Assembly: GCA_035582835.1 (NCBI GenBank)
Contig: JAYKAV010000955.1
Span: 621,696-685,695, forward strand
Length of the DNA: 64,000 nucleotides
Direction of reading: 5' to 3'
Source: Phoebastria nigripes
Taxonomy: Eukaryota > Chordata > Aves > Procellariiformes > Diomedeidae
The number at the start of each line of letters is the position of its first letter. Positions within the stretch are counted from its first letter, which is position 1. The notes beneath the pieces are model-generated. The model was not told the DNA's origin, made no database searches, and was given only the letters and a program-made list of their open reading frames with translations. The position numbers and the translations under genes were made by a program. Shown here piece after piece: positions 12,659-22,093 of this stretch.

Positions 12659-14264
12659 AAACCACTACTGAGGGAATATGAATATAGAGGACTCCATTAC
12701 TTTGTGTGTTTACTTAGGAAATAACTGAGGAAATAACTCATAAAAGACTAACTCAGTTGTTAGTTTCTTTCTCTCTGCAGCTTCATTAATACAAATTGGA
12801 AGAACAGGTAATACAATAGAAAGTCTTTTGGCTTGACAGCAAATTCCCAGAATCTTCTCACTTTCAAACTAATAAATAAATCAAATGTTCCTTATTCATG
12901 AAGATGGCAGTACCATCTNACAATGCTTGCTCTGATGCCAGGTGCAGTTTAACTAAGACAGAGGGTCTTTTTTTTTTTTTTACTTAGAGGCAGAGGGCTT
13001 ATTGAGGTACCGGCTGCTCTAAAAGTGATAACATTTTTCTGTAAAAGGGCATTTGAAAATGAATCAATGCTGAGTTAATATTCTTCAAAGAACTGTTTGT
13101 TTAACTAGTTCTAGTTTATACCATATTTATTGAGCCTGTCAGTTGGAAGGCCTGTACCTAAGCTCAGATGATTATGCATCTCCTGATTTGTAGTCTTCTT
13201 GTGCAGGTATGCTAAGATGGATTTATCANGGAACCCGTGGAGTTATGATCAGTTAGAACAATAAACCACTGTCCTGCCTCTTCTTAGTAGATGCATTATC
13301 TCTTTTCCTGTCTTTTCAAAATACGCAGCTCTGTCTTCATTAGTTTACATCCCCAGTCTGTAAAGATTGTTTCACAATGTGCTGAGGTTCAATCTCAGTT
13401 TTATCATGAGATTCAGAACTGAAAGCTTCAAACCAAACTGCAGACACGTTGTGTGTTTTCGAGTTGAAGTAGTCATGCTTTCTTCCACAGAGAGGAGGCT
13501 GTATCCTCTGAGATGAGAGATGTGTAATTCATCCTACAGAAAACTAAGAACTAAACAAAACCTGTTCAGTTTGCAAAGTGGATGATGTAGCAGTCTGTAA
13601 AAACCTTCGGTGCTGAAGCACCTGGTGGTGAAGCCCCCCAACACAGACTGAAGTGCTTACAGTCAAAGACGCAGTGACAAATTAGAATTATGTCCAACCT
13701 CCAGCCTTCAAACAGCTTCTGGGAAGTCAACATGATTCATGTGGCTTCCAGGCAAACCTCGCCGGCAGTAGCTTTCTTAAGATTCCAGCTGGAGCTGCTC
13801 AAAAAATTCGTTCCAGCTTCTGTCAGTCTTCTCCAAGTCTCCTTCATGTTTGTCACCTGGGTCAGAGTCTCAGGTTTGTTGTAATGCAGGTTGGTTGCTT
13901 TGGATTTCCTTGCCAGCACCTCACAGACCGCTAGCAGGATCAGGGCCTGTGCTTTTGTTCTCTAGATAGCTCAAAATACTTTTTCTTCTCATGTATCATA
14001 TGTTCTGCAGTTTCTAAATGCACTAGGTAAATTGGGATGATCAATGACATTGATTATAGTTTATAACTTTGCCTCTACAACTTACCTTGAGCAGCTTCTT
14101 ATTCAAGAAGAGAAACAAGAAAGTTACATTAGATAGGCAGCAGAAACCTTTGTCCAGTTATATATAACACTGAGATTCTTTTTTTTATTTTGCTGTCTTT
14201 TTATGTTCCATGAAATCTTTCTCAAAGGAGAAAGTTTCACTGAAGTGGTAATGGAACATTTTTA

Positions 14265-14314
14265 TTTACTATTTTCTCCATGTTTACTATTTACTATTCT
14301 CTGTATTTACTATT
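14265..14314 (+). repeat. Short dispersed TTTACTATT repeats
   Basis: The nonamer TTTACTATT occurs at 14265-14273, 14283-14291, 14290-14298 (overlapping the previous copy) and 14306-14314. The cluster is immediately upstream of the 15-base T-run at 14335-14349. It is low-complexity slippage-type sequence. Confidence 0.7.
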
Positions 14315-15090
14315 TTTCCATATCTCTGGCTTGGTTTTTTTTTTTTTTTGCTTTAGAACCAGTAAAATGAAGACAAAAATGTGGAAGACAAAATTCAAGG
14401 CTCATTATTTTAGAGAATGCTTCTCAATGCCAAGACAGCTTCACTGTCAGTTCTTCAAGAGGGTGACTTGCAAAGAATGCAACACAGCACACTGAGTCCA
14501 CAACACCATTTTTATTCATTTCACACAGGTCTGTAGACAGCATACAGCTGCCTCCGGAGCAGAATTAGGCCTGCATTGCTATTGAATGACCTGGCTCAGG
14601 GTCATCAAGAAATTTTTGCAAGTAGCTCCTACTAATGTTAATGGGAATGTGACAAATTAATCTCTCATGTACAGATGAGAGAACAAATCCATTCAGTTGC
14701 AGAATAAAAATACTGTCAATGTTTGAGGAACTACAGAAAACTGAACCAAGGAACAACAACAGCAACAACCAACAGAATAATACTTTTGGCTTAGTACCAT
14801 GCAGTCTAAAATCAGTACAGGTACAAAGATAATGCAGTGTGTCCCTCCACTCTTCCACCTCTGCTGGGATTTTTCTTTGTTGTGTCATATTGGTAAATTA
14901 CAACAGCATTATTCCAGCTTCTAAGAAAACCTGGGAATGAGTAACATAAATATTTAGCCTGAAATCCACATTGTAAGGGCAGAACTGAAAAGAAGACAAT
15001 ATAAAACCAACCAAACAAAAAAATTCAAGAAAAAAATAAAAGCATNGATTACATTTGCTTTGGTAAAACAAGTAAATTTTATATTCACTT

Positions 15091-15116
15091 GTTTATACTT
15101 TATTTAAAGTATAAAC
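15091..15116. repeat. Perfect 11-bp inverted repeat with 4-base loop
   Basis: GTTTATACTTT at 15091-15101 is the exact reverse complement of 15106-15116, with loop ATTT. A transcript from either strand could form a short AU-rich hairpin. It is too short for a microRNA precursor. Confidence 0.75.
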
Positions 15117-15554
15117 AGATATTTCCATCATAAATGCATGCATGCTTATTTGTAGTACTCAACGAGTTACTCTTCAGCTATTTTGTGTTTTTACAGTGGG
15201 ATTTCGTAGCTTCTTCCCAATAAATATTATTTGTTTACAGTTGCACTCCTTCAGTCCGAATAAAGCAAAGGTTCTTCTGAAATCCTGCATATTTACTGTT
15301 ATCTGGGAACCAGTCCTACCAGTATGTCTTTCAAATGTCTTGCTCCACTGTTAAAAATGGTAACACTAAAAGGGAACGTCGTAAGGACAACTTTGAGAAA
15401 GATTCAAATCTCTTAACTGGTTAGTACAGGACACATAGGTATCTAAACCAGGAAAAAGACAATAAAATCAAATGTTGGGAGACATCTGAACATGCTGCAA
15501 GGATAGATGAGATTCTGGGTCATGGATGTTTAAATGTTTCATATCTACCCTTAA

Positions 15555-15559
15555 GAGGC
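15555..15559 (+). repeat. Target-site duplication, left copy (GAGGC)
   Basis: The five bases GAGGC immediately before the LTR are repeated exactly at 16085-16089 immediately after it, as expected for the host site duplicated by retroviral integration. Confidence 0.85.
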
Positions 15560-15688
15560 TGTTGTGGTTTAACCCGGCAGGCAGCCAAACACCACACAGC
15601 CGCTCGCTCACTCCCCCCTCCCCTCAGTGGGATGGGGGAGAGAATCGAAAAAAAAAAAAGTAAAATTTGTGGATTGAGATAAAGACAG

Positions 15689-15694
15689 TTTAAT
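15689..15694 (-). other. Polyadenylation signal ATTAAA of the LTR
   Basis: On the minus strand this reads ATTAAA, the commonest variant of AATAAA. It lies downstream of the LTR TATA element at the distance expected for the R region. Function is inferred from position. Confidence 0.5.
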
Positions 15695-15715
15695 AGAACA
15701 GAAAAGGAAGGGAAA

Positions 15716-15747
15716 ATAATAATAATAATAATAATAGTAATAATAAT
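15716..15747 (+). repeat. AAT trinucleotide microsatellite inside the LTR
   Basis: About ten AAT units, with interruptions near 15736 and 15748. Related LTR copies are AAT-rich at the same place, so the repeat was probably inherited with the element and then varied in length. Confidence 0.8.
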
Positions 15748-15843
15748 GATAGACTATACAAAATGAGTGATGGACAATGCAATTGCTCACCACCCGCTGA
15801 GCGATACCCAAGCAGCGATCGCTACTTCCTGGACCATGCCTCC

Positions 15844-15853
15844 TATTTATATA
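15844..15853 (-). promoter_or_regulatory. TATA element of the LTR promoter
   Basis: The minus strand reads TATATAAATA, a good TATA box. A TGACGTCA-type CRE palindrome lies just upstream in the LTR sense, near 15861-15868. Together they mark a U3 core promoter. Present activity is unknown. Confidence 0.6.
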
Positions 15854-16084
15854 TTGAGCATGACGTCACATGGTATGGAATACCCCGTTGGCCAGTTGGG
15901 CTAGCTGTCCCGGCTATGCTCCCTCCCAGCTTCTTGTGCACCTGGCAGAGCATGGGAAGCTGAAAAGTCCTTGACTAGTTTTAGCAACAACTAAAAACAT
16001 CAGTGTGTTATCAGCATTCTTTTCATACTAAATCCAAAACACAGCACTAGGAAGATTAACTCTATCCCAGCTGAAACCAGGACA

Positions 16085-16089
16085 GAGGC
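16085..16089 (+). repeat. Target-site duplication, right copy (GAGGC)
   Basis: Identical to 15555-15559 on the other side of the LTR. The two copies set the element boundaries to the base. Confidence 0.85.
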
Positions 16090-17005
16090 AAAAGATTTAT
16101 TGTCCTTTTCTGCCACTTGTATATTCATGAGTAAATTACCATATTATGAAAATGTCTGGTGCACGATGTGAGCCAACACAAACCTCTCTGAGATGCAGCA
16201 TGTGCAGTGGTGCTGGATGGCTTCAGGAAGGCCATCCTCTCCTGGACATGTCTGTCCAGTGAAGGGGAGCAGGATGTCCTGCCAGGAGTGTCCCTGGCAA
16301 TGCCTTGCTGTTTATGGGCGGGAGATGGGGCTGAACAGGCTCCCAGAGGGGCCAGACTGGCTGAGGGCACTGCAAGGACCAGCTGCTCCTCAGGTTTCTC
16401 CCTACCAGTGCAGTGGGAGCACTTACAAGACATCCCAGAGGCAGCCCTACTGGCTAGACAGCAGGACTTGGGAATGTCCTTCAAGGGCCCTGTTTGGATC
16501 ACTCTGACAGGACAGCCTCCCTGAAGCCATAGGTGGCCTCCCAGTGGACATGCAGCCTTGCCTGATTGACATGCTGGCAGCACTTCTCATTTGAAATGGG
16601 GAGTTAACCAGCTCAGCTAATTTTGCTGCATACATTTAAATGTCAAAAATAGTGCTGATACAACAGCATTTGCTAAATATATAAATAACGACTTACTGCT
16701 TTAGCCTAATTCAAAGCCAATCAAAAAGACACTACAAAAGACAGCAGCTAAGAAAAAGCCTCCTGTGGTGCACTGAAATAAAAGTCACCCCTGTGGAAAT
16801 CAGTGGGTGCCTTGGTGGTCTGCTTTGATGCTGGCATAGTGTTGAGTCATGAAGCGCGTTTGAAGAGTTCTGTCCTGCTGTCTGAACTGAGAACGATGCC
16901 AGTGGGGGTGAAGGTCAGAGTGGCTTCTCAGTGTTTGAGGACCTACATGCAGCCTGTGGATGCCTTGGAGGTCTTTCAAAACGCTGAGGATCCCAGACAG
17001 CATTT
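16090..17005. other. Non-coding stretch, locally GC-richer, open on both strands
   Basis: Between about 16125 and 16583 there are open frames of 100 to 150 codons on both strands, but none shows a known domain and they overlap each other. That pattern is typical of stop-poor GC-rich DNA or an old unrecognised repeat. No splice-framed exon stands out. Confidence 0.45.
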
Positions 17006-17347
17006 CATAGAATCATAGAATGGTTTGGGTTGGAAGGGACCTTAAAGATCATCTAGTTCGAACCTCCCCGGCATGGGCAGGGACACCTTCCACTAGACCA
17101 GGTTGCTCAAAGCCCCATCCAACCTGGCCTTGAACACTGCCAGGGACAGGGCATCCACAACTTCTCTGGGCAACCTGTTCCAGTGCCTCACCACCCTCAC
17201 AGTGAAGAATTTCTTCCTTATATCTGAATCATCTTTTCTGCCTGTGTTAAATATCCACTGAACTAATCTAAACCTTCTGTAAATGTCTCTCTTCCTTAAA
17301 AGAAAGGGGTTTTCTATATTAGTTCTGGCTGCATTTTTATGAACCAA
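17006..17347 (-). mobile_element. CR1 LINE, 3' fragment (5'-truncated)
   Basis: The plus strand begins with the reverse complement of the CR1 3' end (CATAGAATCATAGAATGG) and continues with the conserved 3' untranslated region. On the minus strand 17347-17093 encodes the last 84 residues of CR1 ORF2, including [20 protein letters not shown] and a C-terminal LDGALSNLV, ending at a stop as in other CR1 elements. The copy is about 340 bp, cut short at its 5' side as most CR1 insertions are. The frame over this C-terminal part is undamaged, which suggests a moderately young copy. No clear target-site duplication was found, which is usual for CR1. Confidence 0.93.
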
Positions 17348-20300
17348 GGTAAATGTGAGTTGTTAACACACTCTTAAAGTACTTATTCAGGTTTCCAGGC
17401 TTGAAGAATCAAGCTAAGTATGTCAGTAAGAAGACTGCATACAGCACACACAGCATCTATATCACCGGATCCTAATTCCTCCACTCTGGGATTAAATTCC
17501 CGATGAACCTTGTCCTGCAAGTCTTACAGAAAGTAATTAATAAAGAGAGGCTACATGAAAGGGTATCATAATTTGGCATAAGGATGAAAGATCACATTTA
17601 AGGGACCAATCTGTCTCTTGATTCCTGTCATACTTAGCTTGTAATTATTTGCTGAAGTGTTAGGATACAAAAGGAAGAAGTCCAGGGGGTCTGTTAGCTC
17701 TGCCCTTTCTCTAAGTACCCAGCTAAACCATTGCTTCAGTTTGCTCAAAACCCATCCTGGAATCAAAAGTCTACAGCTCTAAGCAACTTTGTAAGTTCAT
17801 CAAAACTTCTTTTTAACTACTGCTTATAAATAATATAATAATTCTCTTAACGAGTAAGAGAGGCAGTTTTCCAAATTATATCTGCATATACAAATATAGG
17901 TGTTTTCTAATTTGTATGCAGGTTGTCCTTCAAAATCAGAACAGTCACTGGGTTGGTTTGGACATGGCTTGGCTACCTGGAGTTCTGTGGTTCATATCTG
18001 GGGCAGGATACACACTTGTTCAGTGATTCATTTTCCCCTATTAAGACTCAACTTAAAATTCCAATCGGTAATAAAATAAAGCAGAACTGCAAACACTCTG
18101 ATCAGCTCTATCAGATTACCCACTGCACAAACATTTGAGGAGAGTATCCCAAGGGACTTAGCTGTGAAGCTCTATGCAGTAAACTGCTCCAGTAAAATGC
18201 TCTGCATTAGGGACAGGTTACAGCTAACACCTGGCAAATGATGCGAAACAGGCCAGGAAACTGCAGTGATCATATGCTAACATGTGTCTTGTATTTCAAG
18301 AAATTACTTCTAGCTACCCACAGTATTTTTTTAAGTGAAGTACTAAATGAGCCCATCGTTAGTAGACCTATGTGAAATACTTCAACAGTCTAAACATTCC
18401 AGATGAGGCAAGGGTAATAGCAAGTTACAATGCACATATGCACAAGAGAAATTGCTTTAGCCACACCTGAAATAGAGTTCGCTAGTGTAATTCCTGGCAG
18501 TTGATTAGTAACGCAGCCCACATCTTACAGTTTGCACCGAGATACACAGAGGATTATCATGGCCAGCTGAAATTGCAGGGGGCATTTTACTACAATAGGG
18601 CATAATTATGCAAAGAGAAAATGGGAAGTTGAGCCTAATGATCCTNTCTTATGCCAAATGTGTATGTGGTAGGAAATCACAGACAGGCAAAGCCAGAGTT
18701 CTGGGCTTTCCTGTGTTCCTCCAGCTGCATGGAGAGAGCCTAGATACCTCTCATTGTTTTATAAAACTAAAGTGACAGTAACATAATGTCCCTAAACCAT
18801 TCTGAGGTGCCACATCGGACAGACAGGGAAGGAAGAATGCTACCTGCTGCCTCTCTGCAGGATCCAGATGTCCTTCACTCAGTCACTAACCCAGCCTGGC
18901 CATATTTATGTTAGAACTGATACAGTCACAGCCTANGCAGGCAGGTCTGGAGATGCAGCATGCGCAGCACAGCCAATGCCACAGTTCATAAATAATAACA
19001 TTATTATTTATATAAAGTCTCTGAAGGCACCTTTTTCTTATGTACGCTTAAGTAAAAAGTGGCTAAGACCACTTAGGTTTTATGGTCACCAGGGGCATAT
19101 AATTTTCTCTGTATATTTACCGTTTCCTTTTGTAGCTGTATTATTATCCAGAATTGTGAGGTACTTACTGATCACACAATGTATATAGCATCATTTCTAG
19201 AAACTTTTTTCTTACATGTTGGTCTCAGGTCACTTTCCACTTTCTGATTCCTGCAAGGTACGTCCCGTAATGTTCACCAACAGTGAGAGGAAGGAAGGAC
19301 TTTATGTATCCAGGACAGGAGTTATCAGCCCAAACATCTGAGCCCTTAAACTGAAAGCATCAGACAGCACTTGGCTTAGTTCTTCACTCTGGAGGAAACT
19401 CTCTTAACCTCAAACATGTGGGCAGCAGTAGACACAGAAGCACTAGGTCTGACACATAGTGGCTCGCTCTCCATTTAACACCCTTTCAGTGGCTTCCTGC
19501 AGTGCAGCAAACGCTACATAAACCCTTTTGTGTCTGAATCCTACTTTTCTCAATTCTCTACTTCCTTGCAGGGCTTTTGCATTCTCCTTAGCCTTTATGC
19601 CCCCATGCCCTGCCTTTCAGACACCTCCATCCGCTGAGCTGGCTGTGTGGCTCCAAGGGATGGCACAGTCTCCTCTCTCCTCTAGAGGGTTTCCTCGGAC
19701 CAGGAGGGGAGCTGTCAAAGAGGCTGAAGAGCAGCCTTCCACCCTGCTGCCCTCCCTCTCACGCATTTTCGCAGGAACACACTAACACACGATAACCAGG
19801 GAAGCATTTTAAATAGCTGTGCCACCCATCCCCCATTTAAGCTGGAATTTCTAGATGGGGGTCCACCCTGGCTGGTGTGAGGTGCACTGAAAGGGCTGCA
19901 GTGACAGATGACTACTATAAGGCATTATTGGCTGAATCAGTAGTATTTCCAGACTCATGAGACAAGGGTGCAGTTTCAGCCTGCAGCCTCTAAATGAAGA
20001 GAACAAAACTTCACAGGGGGCATGGCAGGCTTCAAAGTGACTGGGCTTCCTCTACATCAAACCCTCTCTCTGCTCTTTTCTCAGTGACTGGGAGAGAGAA
20101 GAGCCAAGATCTAAAGAGCCTTTCCTACAGAGAAAGGCAGCCCTGCTTTAGAAATCACTGGTGCCATTAGGAATCACTTTTCAGACGGGGACCATCAAGA
20201 CAGCGAGGGAGGTAATNGCCAGCAGTGAGTAGGGAGCAGTGATTTTGTCAGCTCATTGCTGCCTGCCCTGCCTGCAGCAATGCGAAGGGAGCCCCGCTCG

Positions 20301-21740
20301 CCCTGGCTCAGCAGGGGGCAATCCCAGCAAATAGCTCAGGAAATCAGTGCTGGTGCTGGGGTTTAAATCCCCTGCAAAAGGGAAAGGTTTAAAAAGTAAT
20401 AGAGCCACAGCCACCCGGCTGCTTGCAACACCCTGTGACCCCTGCTGCCTGCACCAGCCCTGTGGGTGAGTGGGGGGGTGGGAGTTGGGAGCAAGGAACG
20501 TGGGGGAATGGCCCTCTTTCTACCCATTTTGGGTCAGCTTGTAACCACAGGAGCTCTGCCCCATTTCCAGAGGTTCCTTTCAAAGGTTTGTAGGGGTTAT
20601 GAGGGTTGATGGGATCAAGCCCCGCTGGAAAGAAGAGTCCTGGAAAGCCGCCAGATTCAGCAGACATGGGGATATGGAAAGACTCATCCCAGGAGGACCG
20701 TAAGTTAAACCTTGTTAACGTCTCTCTTTTTTTTGCACACCTCACTTGTACGGCTTCAAGTCTTTTCTAGGCCTGCCTGGAAGAATCTTTGCAAGTAAAA
20801 GAAAATCAGAGCAGCTTAGTAGGCAGACAATTGCTGGGTGCTTATTTCCTCTCCTAAGTGAAGTACACTGAGTGTACATTTCCCGCACACTCTGGTATCA
20901 GCAAACATTTTTACCATAAAGCATATTAGCTAGTCATAAGCTCTTTTTGTCTATAATTCAATGGAGTGTGTGCAAACGCCTGCTCATCTATACAGGTATT
21001 TGGTTTTTATTCTAGGCAGTTGATTAGCATTAAAAGGCAGAGATAGCACAGAAATCATGCAATACCAAATCTCACTATATCACTTTGCTATATAGAAGGG
21101 AAATTAATTGTTCTTAGCAGTATAAATATACATGACAAATCACTGAAAAAACCCATACCTATTTGAGGTAGTCTTGCAAGAAGGCATTTGATGTTCCCTC
21201 CATCAGCAGCACTGCTCAGCAGACGACTTAAAATAGTTGCACTACAGTAGACAAACCTGGTGGAGACAGAGTCATGGATGAATGCTGTAAGGTCTGCAGT
21301 CTCTTGGCCAGCCAAAGGTGATTAACAGCAACACAGACTTGTGTACTGCTCCTTAAAAGCTGCTGCAGAAAGGCAGGCTGGACAGGGCAGAGATGATTCC
21401 AGGAAGCGCCATTAAGTGGAGATCTATAGCATAAGGACAGGGGTCTCTTCTAGTGACATCCCTTAATCCATGTGAGAAGGAAGCGATTGCCTGTGATGCC
21501 TTGTCATTGTCACACAGGCCATCACTTATCCCACAGCACCAATGGGTTCAGGAGGGAATATTCAATGTTCTTTGAGGTACATCTTCTGATATTTTATCTC
21601 TGACCTACAGTGACAAGATAGGATCCGCAAGAGCCCTCAAGGAAGGAGTGCAATTGCTGAACTCTTCTCTCCACCCCATCTTAGGAGCAAATCTACTAAA
21701 ATGTAAGTCTTCAAGTAATGATTCACCCCAACCCTCATAC
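17348..21740. other. Non-coding single-copy DNA
   Basis: No coding exon or RNA gene was recognised. The block holds the inverted repeat at 18988-19011 and isolated N bases near 18646, 18936 and 20218. A somewhat GC-richer segment (19600-20700) has short open frames on both strands without domain similarity. Confidence 0.5.
18988..19011. repeat. Perfect AT-only 11-bp inverted repeat
   Basis: ATAAATAATAA (18988-18998) is the exact reverse complement of 19001-19011 across a 2-base spacer. It is AT-only and could extrude as a small cruciform. No function is apparent. Confidence 0.7.
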
Positions 21741-21808
21741 AAATATGTATGTGTATATATATAAAAATATATATAAATATATATATTATATCTATACATG
21801 TATGTATT
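21741..21808. repeat. AT-rich microsatellite (TA/TATG repeats)
   Basis: Interrupted TA dinucleotides with flanking TATG units span about 68 bases. A local open frame on the minus strand made of Tyr and Ile codons is simply the translated repeat. The array lies about 200 bases from the 3' end of the long CR1 and is separate from it. Confidence 0.85.
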
Positions 21809-22093
21809 CGATACCATTTCCCTAAGCATCCGGGTGCACTATGTCATACCTATGTTCATCAAAGCACAGTCAATTCAAATGTTAATGAGATTTAAGAATT
21901 GCTTAAAACTGAGTTCATGATTAGGTACTTTGCTGGATCATTCAGCAATACTCCTTCATTTCGCGGTCAGCCTAATGTGAGGTAGAAAATCATATCAGAT
22001 CGTAGGATCATAGAATCATAGAACTGTTTAGGTTGGAAAAGACCTTTAAGATCATCAAGTCCAACCGTTAACCTAGCACTGCCAAGTCCACCA

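Larger units (their letters stand above)
8610..15550. other. Non-coding single-copy DNA with small simple repeats
   Basis: No gene was recognised. The block holds T-runs at 12968-12981 (14 bases) and 14335-14349 (15 bases), two inverted repeats (12624-12658 and 15091-15116) and a short tandem cluster (14265-14314), listed separately. Isolated N bases occur near 12608, 12919, 13230 and 15046. The remainder looks like ordinary intergenic or intronic avian DNA. Confidence 0.5.
15560..16084 (-). mobile_element. Solo LTR of an avian endogenous retrovirus
   Basis: A 525-bp segment begins with TG, ends with CA and is flanked by the perfect 5-bp duplication GAGGC. No internal gag, pol or env sequence and no second LTR lie beside it, so it is a solo LTR left by recombination between the two LTRs of a provirus. 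Orientation is minus: on that strand a TATA-like element (15853-15844) precedes an ATTAAA polyadenylation signal (15694-15689) by about 150 bases, the usual U3-R order. The A-run at 15648-15659 and the AAT repeat at 15716-15747 lie inside it. The sequence resembles an LTR family I recall as widespread in neoavian genomes. A 5-bp duplication fits class III (ERVL-like) integrases better than class II, which usually give 6 bp, but the family name is not assigned here. Confidence 0.9.

Noticed and set aside
15608..15811. Minus-strand frame with a poly-Tyr stretch
   Set aside because: It is the AAT microsatellite and A-run of the LTR read in frame. LTRs of this kind do not code here.
16125..16583. 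152-codon minus-strand frame beside the LTR, considered as a retroviral remnant
   Set aside because: The LTR boundaries and target-site duplication are complete at 16084/16089, so this sequence lies outside the element. It shows no gag, pol or env motif.
21605..21829. Tyr/Ile-rich minus-strand frame at the microsatellite
   Set aside because: It is the translation of TA and TATG repeats, not a gene.
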